Shown: positions 24,856-36,316 of the stretch, piece by piece
Layout: each line of letters opens with the position of its first letter
Numbering within the stretch: position 1 is the first letter of the stretch
Origin: Metridium senile
Taxonomy: Eukaryota > Cnidaria > Anthozoa > Actiniaria > Metridiidae
DNA length: 64,000 nt
Assembly (NCBI GenBank): GCA_949775045.1
Contig: OX459102.1
Coordinates: forward strand, 13,996,772 to 14,060,771
Direction: 5' to 3'
Notes under the pieces: generated by a model
What the model saw: the letters and a program-made list of their open reading frames with translations, nothing else
What the model was told of the DNA's origin: nothing
The model's database searches: none
Made by a program: the position numbers and the translations under genes

Positions 24856-27678
24856 TGAAAAAATATGTTATGTAAGTTCGTGAAAACCGACAGGACGTAA
24901 TAGACCCCTGTTGATAAAGGCTACTTTTTTTCTGATAGCCTGAGAAGAACAATTAAATGACTGTCATATCAAACTTTGTTTTTATTCCAGGTTTTTCTTT
25001 TCTCAAAATAAGGCCGACAATCAATTGTTTGCAATAATGACACAAAATTGCCATTTTTAAACTTAGCCGGTACGTACTTAGTACGTAAGTTTTTTGTCAA
25101 ATTTTGAACAAAAGCAAATTTTCATTCACCAATTAGAACTTCATTTATGTCAATATAATATAATGAGCTCTTGTTAACCACTTTAGCTCAGGTTTAGCTT
25201 ATGATCATTAGAAGCTACAATGGGTAACAAAATATAATATTTTGTCTGCACCTTGCAAAGGTAAAATTCTGGTTTAAAAATAATTCCACTGGCTGTTTAT
25301 TTGCGATTTTAAAATAAAAACTGTGCCCAATATCTTTATTTTTTCCAAAAAACGTTTCCAAATTATTAACTTTAGTAGGAACATATTTGATTTCAATCTA
25401 TTTTGTGCTGTTGTTTGTTTATCATTATTTTTGATATTCTTTCCAATACTACAAAATCGAATTCTGATTTTCACATATAATTGGATTTCATCTTGGTAAA
25501 GGGTGCTCACACTTAACTTTAACAGAAAAATATTAGCAATTTTAACATTAAAAAATGTTTTAATTTGAGCATATCTTAAAAAACCTGAAAAACTATCATT
25601 TCGTCGAGTATAATACTAGATTTAGTATTAAATAAACATTTTTTTTTTTGGTATCAAAAGACGATTTCAAATTATACAAGATAATTGTTTTTTGCAAGAG
25701 GGTATTTGTTGCAAGAATTAATTTTAATTACTCGTCGAATCGCTCATCAAAACTTCCTCATATGCTGTTGATTCAAATTTGATATTAACCGAAGAAAGTC
25801 ATTATTCATTTACATAAACTCTCCCGCCAAGAGTTTAGATTTGAACATTTCCCTCCCACACTGCAACAAAACATCCCCGTGTTTATGGCTGCAGGCCAAA
25901 CAATTTCGAGCCGTTCTTTTTCGGATGTTTTTGATTTTCTATACTGGGTATTTAGTTTCTGAAAATACTAGAACATGCATGTCCATGAAACCCTACGTAT
26001 CTGAGTGCAAATGAGTGTAAGTGCAATGCAGAACGTGCGGTCGTTCACGTCTCCTTATTGCCTAAAAAAGCCGTTTATATGATCACCTGATTATCTTAAT
26101 TCCATCGCTAATCGGCCATTATTTTGAAAGTTAACGTTGATTATTTATTCATGCAACCTTTAGGGAACACTTAAAATGACAGATTTGTCAGCAGTCAGCA
26201 TTTTATTCGCTTCGATTAAGTATTTTAAAGAATATACCAGTTGGAGATTTGGAGCTATTTAGCATTAACAAGGTAATCGCCTTTTTACCGCTATATCGAT
26301 TTGACATAAAACCTGCTTGATAGTGGTTTCAAGAGATAAAAAGTCATTCCAAGACGGAAAGGGATCATAAATAAAACTCTTAAATGCAAAATTTTGTTTT
26401 GTTTCATTTCCTATCACCACCTATGCGAAAAGCTTTTCTAAAGCCCAGTGAATTAAAAACCTTGTTCCTAAACCAAAACGAAATATGGGAATGGCTTTTA
26501 ATTTCATGCATCTTACAGTCGAGTAATGTACATGAGCCGCTAAGTTTTGTTTTGAGTTATAATGTCGATAAACAACGACTGCAAAAACGTTTTCCGAAGT
26601 TATAGCTCAATCAAATTTGGAAATGAATAATTGTAATGCAAAAAGCACGGAGAACTAAATGTTTTGCAATAAGGAGGATACCACTATTTTCCTATTGTTT
26701 TGCACTGCCTACAAATGACATTTTTTTATTTAAAAAAACAAACTATTTAAATGATTGACGTTAATGAACAATAGAACTTCAAATGGACGCTTTGTTCCAA
26801 ATGTGCTACACATCTTCAGTTTTGAAAATTGAAGAAGAAAAAATAAGTATTATCCCTGTATTATTTCTGTACGTATAAAAGCTATTGCACAACTGAGGAG
26901 CTTTTTGTTGTGCGCATGCGGCGTTTCAGTGTTTCCCTGAAAAAAAACACCCCATGGAAAAGTCAAAGATTACAGAGGTTTATATATTCATTATTGAATT
27001 TCGATTTTTTTATTGATTTCAGAAAAAGTATTGCAACATATTTAATACTATGTCCAATCTTGTTAGATCGGTATATGTCTTATGGTAGCAAAAGCCTCCC
27101 ACACACTACTTCAAAACAAGTTTGTTATTCTTTTACCTTGCAACATTAGATCCGAATTTATGATTTCTAGGACAATGATATGATAACTACAGGGGAGGGG
27201 AGGGTTGGGTTTCTAATCGTGAGTGGGAGGGATATTGGTTTCTAACGTATAATGTTACAACAGGGGAAGGATGAGAAATTTATAGATCCGAGAATCTGAT
27301 TTTAAATAAGGCTATCTTCGGTAGCTTGAATACAACTGGGGGAAGGGTGAAATTTATTTCCATGCACCATATGAGATCCGAACCTCTGAGTCAACAACAA
27401 TAATGGTAGAATAGATAGCTACAACAATGGTTGAAGTAGAACGACAGGGGAGAGGCTACCTTTTTAAGGCAAGATTTTTTTCTGTTTGGGTGACTTTTTG
27501 AATTTTGAATATTTTTTACATGGTCAAAAGCATATACTTTTCCCGACGCCTTTTTCGTACAATTAATCATGCTTCTCTTCTTATCCAGCATTTCTACAAA
27601 AAAAAATTTGAAAACTGATTTATGTTAGAATTTAAGTCATAGCTACTACATTTACATTTTTAAATGTTATATTTACAA
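24856..27678. other. intergenic, no gene supported
   Basis: AT-rich. Position 27194-27360 is unusually G-rich (GGGGAGGGGAGGG, GGGAGGG, GGGGGAAGGG steps) but does not match a known element. No gene supported. Confidence 0.45.
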
Positions 27679-27800
27679 TGACTGCACCATGTCTCTACAA
27701 TGATCTACCTAAGGCATTCCAACTCTCTTCTTGATATCAAATCTGCACTAAGAACTTTCATTTCCAATAGGCCTATTTTATACTATCTTTACATCTAGAC
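27679..27800 (+). pseudogene. LINE reverse-transcriptase C-terminal relic
   Basis: Translation gives APCLYNDLPKAFQLS and then, after a one-base frame change, LDIKSALRTFI followed shortly by a stop. This resembles the conserved end of CR1/L2-type LINE ORF2 (A-P-x-L-W-N-x-L-P ... F-K-x-x-L-K-T-x-L-F), with Trp changed to Tyr. It is short and frame-shifted, so it is a weakly supported dead fragment. Confidence 0.45.
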
Positions 27801-29150
27801 ATTCTAAGGTAGTTCTTAAGATATCATTGAATTAACACTGAGCAATCGTTGCCCTGAAAATAGCGGGGATAATGGAATAGAGAAAGCGACGTAGACCCAA
27901 TATTGAATTTGAGTTCTATTTAAAATGTTTTATAAGTAGCACAGTAGTATGTTCATCACTTAGAATCTTTATGTTTCTTCCTCTAATGTCACTTAAGTAA
28001 ATTTGATGGACGATCGTATATATAAGCAAAAAACACTTGTTCGTTTATATTTCGCTTATCAACAGTTTTCTTTTTCTAAAAGTTGTGATCGTTGTCACAC
28101 ATATTGAAATAACAACGACCGTGATTCAATCTTAAGCCACCCCCGTACCAGATCCGTGTGATGTAATATCGAATATTATCGAACGTGCAGAGATTTTCAA
28201 TCAGAGCGGAAGATTCTATGCAGTCGATCCAAAATATCCGGTAATTCCACATTTCCTCACACTATAGATAATCCAAAACAGTGACACAGTATTTATCACA
28301 TTATAGTGTACTGCGCATGGCCAAACGTGGTAAGTGCTAACATGCGCCTATCAAACAAACTGTTAGCTAATAGCGTTCATGTTTTAACCCTTCAAGTTAT
28401 AATTAAACTATTAACAAGATAGTCTGAAGACGCCAACATTGTGGGGTTACACAGGTATATGTTATAGGGCCTTTTCATCACATGTTAACTTCCTTGAAAA
28501 ATAATAACATGACAATAATAGTGATAACAGTAGAGTGCAATGTCAATAAATTATAGTCATGATGGTAATCATGATCGTCATTATGATCTCCACCACGTCG
28601 TTGCATGCAATCATAGCCATCGTCATCGTGGATAAATATATATATGAATCAGGGCGTAATACAAAACTTACTATTTGTCGTAATATAGACTTTAATTTAC
28701 ACCCAGAGAATTCGCTGTCAATATGACGACAGATTATCTGGTTTAGTCTGCCTTTCCTTAAGTCTTTCATCAATGCGCAAATGAAATGCTAGCACGAATG
28801 TTCACATTGCACAAAGTTAATATCTATTTTAACTCCATCCTGTGTTTCCAGTGTAAATATCACGACAGATTATCCTCTTAAATGGATGTTTAAGACAAGC
28901 CGTCATTTAAAAGTCTACATAGGTATCAATTTCTTAAACTGATCGTCAAAATAGCTAACATGAATCATCATTGGCACCACTAGATATCCGGGAGCCTTTA
29001 TAGACGGACATTTTTCTGTCAATGTCATTAACGGTATTTAAAAACGGTATTCATGCTGGAATTAGTTTTTCATCATACATAGTTGGTGCGTAAAAATATA
29101 AACGACAAAAGAAGCATTGACTTTAATTTCACAAATATTTTTATTCTTAT
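27801..29150. other. intergenic, nothing recognised
   Basis: No supported gene. Short GAT/CAT-rich stretches occur near 28555-28635. Confidence 0.45.
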
Positions 29151-29152
29151 AA

Positions 29153-29408
29153 CGATGATGAAGAAGATGATCAGTGATGATCGATAATGATGATGGTGAT
29201 GATGATGATGATGATGATGATCAGTGTTGATGATGATGATCAGTGTTGATGATGATGATCAGTGTTGATGATGATGATGATGATGATCAGTGTTGATGAT
29301 GATAATGGTGATGATGATGATGATGATCAGTGTTGATGATGATAATGGTGATGATGATGATGATGATCAGTGTTGATGATAATGGTGATGATGATGATGA
29401 TGATGATA

Positions 29409-29453
<45 letters not shown>

Positions 29454-29775
29454 GTGATCAGTGTTGATGATGATAATGGTGATGATGATGATGATGATCA
29501 GTGTTGATGATGATAATTGTGATGATGATGATGATGATCAGTGTTGATGATAATGTTGATCATGATGATGATCAAAATGATGTTAATAGATATAATGATG
29601 AAAATGATGATGCAGGGGAAGATGTGGAAACTGAACACAAAAGAATATTTGCGACGAAACTGTCCATAAAGCTGGAGCATCGAATCATGATCAGGTTATG
29701 ATGATGATAATGATGATGATGATGATAATGATGATTATGATGGTGATGATAATAAATATGATGGTGATGAAGATG
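29153..29775. repeat. (GAT)n microsatellite with an embedded GATCAGTGTT unit
   Basis: Long GAT runs are punctuated at least eight times by GATCAGTGTTGAT and by GATAATGGTGAT, giving a higher-order repeat of about 20-55 bp. A non-repeat island lies at 29590-29695, and GAT/GATAAT resumes at 29696-29775. TATTTGCGACGAAACTG (about 29646) and TATTTGCGACAAAGCTG (about 29791), each followed by GAGCATCGAATCA, are a direct duplication. Long Met/Ile/His frames here are artefacts. Confidence 0.9.
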
Positions 29776-29970
29776 AGAAAAACACAAGAATATTTGCGAC
29801 AAAGCTGTACTTCAATAGAACTAGAGCATCGAATCAATTTACGTATAGGATTCGCTTCAAGTATCTCGATGAAATAAAGTACACTTATTGAGCGCTAATC
29901 AAATTATTAGACGATTAGTTGTTCCGTCTATATTATTGAATTATATCTCGTTAACAATATTTCAACTTAA
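29776..29970. other. intergenic, end of the duplicated island
   Basis: Contains the second copy of the GCGACAAAGCTG...GAGCATCGAATCA block. Otherwise nothing is recognised. Confidence 0.5.
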
Positions 29971-29979
29971 CTCTAGAAG
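29971..29979. repeat. target-site duplication, left copy (CTCTAGAAG)
   Basis: A 9 bp sequence is repeated exactly at 30052-30060, immediately flanking the 72 bp palindrome. Confidence 0.85.
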
Positions 29980-30051
29980 TAGCCTCCTATGCAGCCGCTC
30001 CTTTGTATCGTCACGCATGACGATACAAAGGAGCGGCTGCATAGGAGGCTA
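29980..30051. mobile_element. 72 bp perfect palindrome flanked by a 9 bp duplication
   Basis: Two 34-base arms (TAGCCTCCTATGCAGCCGCT..., and its exact reverse complement ending in GGAGGCTA) enclose only four bases, CGCA (30014-30017). I see no mismatch in the arms. Exact 9 bp direct repeats flank it, so it is an inserted element and not a locally evolved hairpin. A 9 bp target duplication is characteristic of Mutator-like elements, so a minimal non-autonomous MULE is the best guess. The arms are much more GC-rich than the surroundings. Confidence 0.85.
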
Positions 30052-30060
30052 CTCTAGAAG
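30052..30060. repeat. target-site duplication, right copy (CTCTAGAAG)
   Basis: Exact match to 29971-29979. Confidence 0.85.
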
Positions 30061-30436
30061 TTGATGAAATTAATATTTATTGTTGCTGTTCTATTTAATT
30101 AATCCACGTGCGAGACTTTCGGAGGGAGAGGTTCCCAAAGTCCTTACACTTGTTTCGACTTCTTTCCATTCTGTGTAGCTTTGAGTAGCTTTAAGAAGAC
30201 GTAAAACGGAGACTTGATGGAGGGAGGGAGGCATCCTGTGAGATCAGCTTACTTCTAGCTAAAGAAACTGCCGACGCTAAATATTAGTGCTTATAATTCA
30301 ACAACAAATTTTCCTCCGCTCTCATTGGTCGAGGGGCGATCACGTGACGTGAGTTGAGCTTTTTGTCCGCTTCGGAAAATTTTGTCATTGAATAATAAAG
30401 ACAATAGAGCAGTTAAAATCTCGGGCATAATGCTGT
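30061..30436. other. intergenic, nothing recognised
   Basis: No gene. Around 30314-30350, CTCATTGGTCGAGGGGCGAT followed by CACGTGACG carries an inverted CCAAT box and an E-box. Confidence 0.4.
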
Positions 30437-30548
30437 GATAGTTGCCCTTGGAAACTGGATGTTCTTCAAAACTTCATAGTCGCCCTCGAGCTGCGTTCTC
30501 GGGCGACTATTTGTTTTTCTGAACATCCAGTTTCCAAGGGCAACTATC
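30437..30548. mobile_element. two-tier hairpin element (112 bp) next to (ATC)n
   Basis: The outer 28-base arms (GATAGTTGCCCTTGGAAACT..., 30437-30464, and its exact reverse complement at 30521-30548) enclose an inner inverted pair ATAGTCGCCC / GGGCGACTAT (30476-30485, 30501-30510). The right arm runs directly into (ATC)n at 30546-30567. It is a MITE-like or foldback element. The open frame across it on - is an artefact. Confidence 0.8.
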
Positions 30549-31265
30549 ATCATCATCATCATCATCTTTATTTTAATAAACCATCGGGGGATGTTACAAT
30601 TTTTCTTTTTTTCTCTTACAAGATTAAACATTGTTTACAAAATAAACATACTGTTTACAGAATATTCACACACATATTTTATACAGATCCCCGATGGCAA
30701 GACAATTCAAAAAGAAGCCACAGGCTTATACTTTTGAACTGCCTTACAATGATTAGCTAGATATGATATTCAGGTTACTTGGTTAGGAATATGAGGTGGC
30801 AGAAAAAAAAACACAGATAGACACAGAATGCATCCATATGTGTTTATACATGTATGTACTATAGTAGTGTATATTTTATATATCTATCACAGCATAATGC
30901 CCTCGATTCAACTACTCTTTTGTTTAATTAGTGATCTGGCATGGGATCTACGTATACTTCCTTGAAGATAATACGTGTTGTCAACTTGGCTGAATATTTG
31001 TCAGTTAAGATTATTGTCCCACATATGTCGAAATACTATTTCAGACTGAACTTAATACTACCATCATAAGTGGAGTTACAATTTCTGTATTGGAAACTTG
31101 GTCTAAGATCCTCAATATAGGGGATTAGTTTTTCTATTGATAGTGTTCAGCAGTGTGTAATATAATTAATCGGTAGCTATACAAATAATCGTCAGTTTTA
31201 TGTTTCGTGCAATATAATAATGCAAGGTGAAAGATGGAATAGATTGGTTCAGTGTCCTACTATTC
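30549..31265 (-). repeat. (ATC)n tract and possible retroposon 3' end
   Basis: On the minus strand, AATAAAGATGATGATGATG lies at about 30549-30573. It follows a segment with an inverted pair CATCGGGGGAT / ATCCCCGATGG (about 30583 and 30687). AATAAA followed by a trinucleotide tail resembles a LINE/SINE 3' end, but no coding part is seen. The remainder to 31265 is unremarkable. Confidence 0.4.
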
Positions 31266-31415
31266 ATATTCTTTCTTTCTCTCTTCTTCTTCTTCTTCTT
31301 CCTCTTCCTCTTCTTTTATTTTCTTCTTCTTCTTCATTTTTCTTCTTTTTCTTCATTTTTCTTCTTCTTCATTTTTCTTCTTCTTCTTCATTTTTCTTCT
31401 TCTTCTTCTTCTTGA
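31266..31415. repeat. (TTC)n microsatellite
   Basis: CTTCTTCTT and TCATTTTTCTTCTT steps form a pyrimidine tract. Phe/Leu/Ser open frames here are artefacts. Confidence 0.9.
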
Positions 31416-31989
31416 AATTTGAATTTTACCCATAATCCCTTTCCGTCATGATTTAACATCATGACATTTATCCTTGACAACCTTTTGAAAATAGTTGTAA
31501 CCTTTAACTGATGTTATACATATTTTTATATTCTCAGAAATCGCTGCTTGATTCTTATTGTGTTTTTTTATGTGTCCCTTCTATACCTGTGTATCACGAA
31601 ACATAATTAATATTAATGGGCAAACTCACTTATGTTCATCGCATAATCGACGCATGAATTCTACAAACGAAAATAAATTGTGTTCAAACTTTAATTTATA
31701 GGTGAGCGTACAGTGACGTGGTCTATTGTTTCGCTAACCAACGTTTGTTTTAGAACAAAGAAAAGTAAAAAATCTAAAAAAAATTACCCACATGTATTAG
31801 CATCACAATAGCAACATTTGTCAACACTACGCTCACCTATTCAAAACATTACATTGGAAGCAGAACATCTAGGAATTGGTACCCTCATGTTTTAGTACTA
31901 GTAGGGTAATTTTAATAATAATTATATAATAAGTCATTTTTTTTATGTATGTGATGATCTTGTAGAGGCCAGACGAAAATAGCACTGAA
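31416..31989. other. intergenic, nothing recognised
   Basis: GGTGAGCGTA (31701) and CGCTCACCTA (31830) are a short inverted pair about 130 bp apart that might bound a small element. No gene. Confidence 0.4.
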
Positions 31990-32050
31990 ACAATGATAAT
32001 GATATTCATGATATGGAGTTTATATAGCGCACCTTTTTATGTGAAATATG
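31990..32050 (-). mobile_element. LINE 3' tail remnant
   Basis: AATGATAATGATATTCATGA followed by GTTTATATAGCGCACC reads on the minus strand as a GCGC(T)ATATAAA hairpin arm plus a trinucleotide-like tail. The same arrangement ends the LINE fragments at 54.5 and 58.17 kb. Short, with no coding part. Confidence 0.4.
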
Positions 32051-33186
32051 ATCAGATTTGTTCTACAATTATGGTGGTTAGTGTATATTAGTATGCGTGT
32101 GGGATCAAGTAGAGATACCTTTGAGTAAACTATTCTAGGCAAAATACATAGTCCTCACTATAGGGTGCATAACAATATCTTAGCATAACAAAACGTCATT
32201 GTGCATTCCAAATAATTAGAAAATACAACTTTCTATGCTAGCCGGCACTTTTTATCATTGATTTATTAGGGTACAGACTCAATGACGTCACAGCGTTACC
32301 CGAACACCTTTGATTGGCTAACTGGTCAAACATGGGATTTTTATTTATATTAAAAAGCCTCGGTGTGCACGTCTTATCGCATAAATAACAAACATTCTAC
32401 CAGAGAAGTAACTAGTACTCTTTAGTGGAGCGTTTTACATCAAAACTATAAGGTAAGAAATGTTTGTAACATATTCATTTTTTTTTTTAAGAGCGACTTA
32501 TTCTATTGAACAGTTTTAGTATTAATGTATAAGTTTAAAAAAATCTATACATTTGATTTGGTTCATATGGTGTATTTATTTTTGCACAGCTGAAACTTTG
32601 CTATAGATTATACTATTTTACTGCGATGACCAATGATTTTCTAGAGCAGTGATTTTTGCACTAAAACTTAATAGATGTACTAAAATGTTTAGGCTTTTTT
32701 AAGAGATCGATTTGTTCCAATTTAGATCCTTTAAATATTTTAGGTGCTTCAAAGATATTTCAACAAATTGTGTGTGTTTTAAGAGAAACATAAAAATAGG
32801 AATCTTAATTAACTTTCATAAATTATATAAAAGATGACTAAATTGGGTGAATCTGTTGAACAATAATTCTCTATTTTACTGATTTATTTCTTATATTTTT
32901 GTTCAATTTTCGTTTGTTTTCTTTTTATGTAATATTTTTGAAAATAAAAGTTTAAAAGAAAACAGTTTGTACTAGCATAGGTTTATAGATGTTCAAGGAC
33001 CGAAAATGATTGCAATTTCTCACTTTTCAAAACAGTTTTACTCGATATTGTTTGTTTGGTTGTGTCTAGCCTTTAGTTTTCCACTAATTAAAAGCAAACT
33101 GTGAAGGCACACGTACAGTTGTTGACAGCAGATTCTAAGTTCGGGTTTTTTTTTTTGCAATAATTTAAAAGGAACCGCTATTGTGT
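32051..33186. other. intergenic with a possible promoter-like patch
   Basis: At 32375-32455, a GCATAAATAA stretch is followed about 65 bp later by CTATAAG|GTAAGAAA, which could be a TATA-like box plus a 5' UTR exon donor. No downstream coding exon could be found, so it is not called as a gene. Confidence 0.35.
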
Positions 33187-34110
33187 TCTTTTTAACTTCC
33201 TAAAAAAATAATAAATAATGCTCATAACAAAAGACATCAATTTCTTGCAAGAAATATTTATTTTCTTTTGACTAATTGCAAATTCGAAGGATATTTTGTT
33301 CTAGAATACAAATTTATAATCAGAGGTTTTGAAACTTTTATTTCAAACTTCCTAAAAAAATAATAAACATGATCACCAAAGGAATACAGAAATATTAACA
33401 TTCTATTTACTCATTGCAAATTCTTAGGATTTTTTTTTATTTATGAATCCAAATTTTAAGGAGAGGGTTTTTTTAACTTTTATTTCAAACTTCCTAAAAA
33501 AGAATAAACAATACTCATGAAAATACAAAAGGAAATATTTAAATTTCATTCCTCGTTGCGCAATATTTTCTATTTTATGAATACATACTTGAGCTAGAGT
33601 GGTTTTGAAAAAAATAATAAATAATGCTCATGAAAAATATATAAACAAATATTTAAATTTCATTGACTAATTGCTAATTCAAAGGATATTCTTTTTAGAA
33701 TACAATTTTTTAAGGAGAGGTTTTGAAACTTTTATTTCAAACTTCCTAAAAAAATATTAGTAAGCAATATTCATGAAAAATATACAAACAAATATTTAAA
33801 TTTCATTGACTTATTGCGAATCTGAAGAATATTTTGTTATAGAATACAAATTTTAAGCGATAAGTTTTGAAACTTTTATTTTAAACTTAGAAGTTCCTAA
33901 AAAATAACAGTGTTCATAAAAAATACAAAACATTTAAATTTCATCGACACTGATTGCTAAAGATTATTTACTAAACTAATTTTATGAAAAATATATAATC
34001 ACAAATATTTTAATTTTATTGATTAATTGCTAATTCAAATGATATTTTTTTTTATTCAATGAACACAATTTTCAGCGAGAAGGTTTGAAACGTTTATTTT
34101 TAATAATAGT
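33187..34110. repeat. tandem array, about six units of 125-150 bp
   Basis: The landmark CTTCCTAAAAAA occurs near 33197, 33348, 33490 and 33742, with altered copies near 33606 and 33893. Each unit repeats the order: TTTTGAAACTTTTATTTCAA, CTTCCTAAAAAAATAATAAA, CTCATGAAAAATA, AAATATTTAAATTTCATT, GACTAATTGC and AGAATACAAATTTTAAG. It is an AT-rich, diverged satellite-like array without coding content. Confidence 0.85.
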
Positions 34111-34617
34111 TTAAAGATCCGCAGTTTTCAAAGAATTCGAAATTGTAATATATACAAAAATGCATTTATAACTGTTTGAGCTTTAATCATGCAGACAAAG
34201 TAGAATGAACTGTTTATTCATAGAAAACACTTCTCACACCAGTCAAATAATTATTATAACTGCATGAAACTTATTGATGTTCCGGAAACGTTCCATATGT
34301 GTGGAGCTAGACACAAGTGCAACTCTTGTTTTGCTTGAGAAGCAAACAATGTGTTGTAAAGGGCTACTTTAAACTGGAGGACACATTATTCCGCGATAAG
34401 AAGCAAACTGTTAAAAAAAAAAACAATTATAACTGAGAAACTGATTAATAAATATAAATTCTATAACCATAGACTTCTTGTTTTGTCTTCTTATATCACC
34501 CCATTGTGGTAATAACATCCCTTGTTTTCTGCGGTTTTGGATCGTCATCATGCATATAACACCTACTTTTTCATAAAACAAACGATATTTGAAGTCCTAA
34601 TTATAATGTTTTAATAA
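34111..34617. other. intergenic, nothing recognised
   Basis: No supported feature. Confidence 0.5.
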
Positions 34618-34895
34618 AAAAAAATATGTGAAAATATGGTAAGTTATTACATCTACTTCTTTAATCCCCATACCTATAAGTATCACAATAATGTCAAAAA
34701 AATAATATTAGATTATAAATATAAATAGATTATAAAAATTGGTAAAAATACATGTGAAAATATGGTAAGTAATAAACTACTACATCTATAGCTTTAAACC
34801 TCAAAACCATATTTAAAGTATCACAAGGATGTAAAAAAAAACAAATATTAGATTATAAATATAAATAGATTATAAAGATTGGTAGTTATATATAC
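34618..34895. repeat. two tandem units of about 130 bp
   Basis: Each unit carries ATGTGAAAATATGGTAAGT, TACATCTA, AAGTATCACAA and then ATTAGATTATAAATATAAAT followed by AGATTATAAA.ATTGGTA. Confidence 0.8.
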
Positions 34896-35705
34896 AATAG
34901 ATAAAATAATGATTAAGAAATATATATTAATATTGTAAAATTATACAGACAAAATACATAAAATATCATAATCATTTATCCAACCACTCGTTAGTGGTCC
35001 AACACTTATGTCCTTAATTTCTGTGCTGAAATAGTATAGTACCGCTTTCTGTCATCCTAACCAATCAACCCGGAATTGTCACAATATATATCAGTCTTGT
35101 TCTGCTCATGTTTTTAGTTCGCAACTACTCCTATACTATAACTTTATATGCTACTCAAAAGAGGTTCTAATTTTTCAGAAACATTAAATATTCATAAATT
35201 AAGGGCAATCTTTTTTTTCTGAAATTGTCAAAGCGGATGTTATCCTTCGTTCGTGAAAAATATGTTAAAATATCGAACAATTAAACTACTTATACTTCTT
35301 ATGAATGCCTTTTTTTCCTTTGATGGCTATATAGTTTTACTGAGTGTGTATACACAGCTTAGCCTGAAGATTAGAATAACAAAAACTCTTAAACAATACG
35401 CTCTCCCATCAAAAAGCCATGATTTTACTTTTATGATTCTTGATTCATTGTTGCAGATAAGAGTGCTATTCAAGGGGCTAATATTGCTTCAAGATCTCGT
35501 TAAAGAGCACACTTTTGAAATATAAAAACAGCACGGCCTGGTTTTGATGAGTTTTGGCCGCAAGAGGTCTTCAATCCAGGCTACCTGACTGATTAATGTT
35601 CGCAGTGCAATGTAAAGCTGTGACGTGGGCTGAAATATTTATTGTAGGGGTAGTGAGCGTGGTCTGAGTCCCTAAACTAGTGGAACACTTGTATCTAAAG
35701 ATAAA
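34896..35705. other. intergenic; a 90-codon open frame rejected
   Basis: The frame 35253-35525 encodes an unremarkable Leu/Ile/Lys-rich 90-residue peptide. I recognise no family, signal cleavage pattern or splice context, and the base composition matches the surroundings. Confidence 0.4.
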
Positions 35706-35855
35706 AAGTGATCACTATCAACATCATCATTATTATCATTATTGTTTTCATCAACATCGTAATCATCGTCAACCACATCATCATCAACATCATATCATCA
35801 TCACTATCTTTCATTACCATCACCATTACCCAACATCACCATTATTTCAATTATT
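35706..35855. repeat. (CAT)n-rich tract
   Basis: Imperfect CATCAT, CATTAT and CACCAT steps. The His/Ile open frames are artefacts. Confidence 0.8.
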
Positions 35856-36237
35856 CCTTTTGGCAATCAATAGGATTATTGATAAATCAATCTGTAGCTC
35901 AGTGGTTTCAAAAGTAATTATTTGCTCTTCTTTGTCAGTGAAAAGTCTCTGATATTCTTGATTGCCATCAGCTGTTCAGTGTGACCTTTTCTACACAAAA
36001 AACTATGAGCCAATACAGTTTGCACTTCTGTGTAGCCACAGCTGGAATAAAATCAATGCATCTTAATTTGTTTCTTTAAAGTTTACACAATGAGCTTTGA
36101 TGAATTGCGCAACTTTTAATTGAAATATTGTTTGTGCACGGAAAATATGTAATTTTTTTCTCGAAATTGCCTCTTTCTCTTCATCTTCTTCATGTTTTCC
36201 TCTATTTTTGTTCTTGTTCTTTTTAGTTTACTTATCA
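35856..36237. other. intergenic, nothing recognised
   Basis: No supported feature. Confidence 0.5.
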
Positions 36238-36316
36238 GTTCTTCTTCTTCTTCTTCTTCTTCTTGTTGTTGTTGTTGTTGTTGTTGTTGTTCTTCTTCTT
36301 CTTCTTCTTCTTCTTC
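36238..36316. repeat. (TTC)n(TTG)n(TTC)n compound microsatellite
   Basis: About eight TTC, then eight TTG, then eight TTC steps, almost without interruption. Confidence 0.9.

Noticed and set aside
33187..34110. CRISPR-like array (regularly spaced repeats)
   Set aside because: Spacing is regular, but units are long, diverged throughout and AT-rich in eukaryotic DNA. No unique spacers of constant length.
35253..35525. 90-codon frame with a hydrophobic start, possible secreted protein
   Set aside because: Not a convincing signal peptide (Lys-rich start then a broken hydrophobic stretch). No cysteine pattern, splice sites or promoter, and AT-rich codon use like its flanks.
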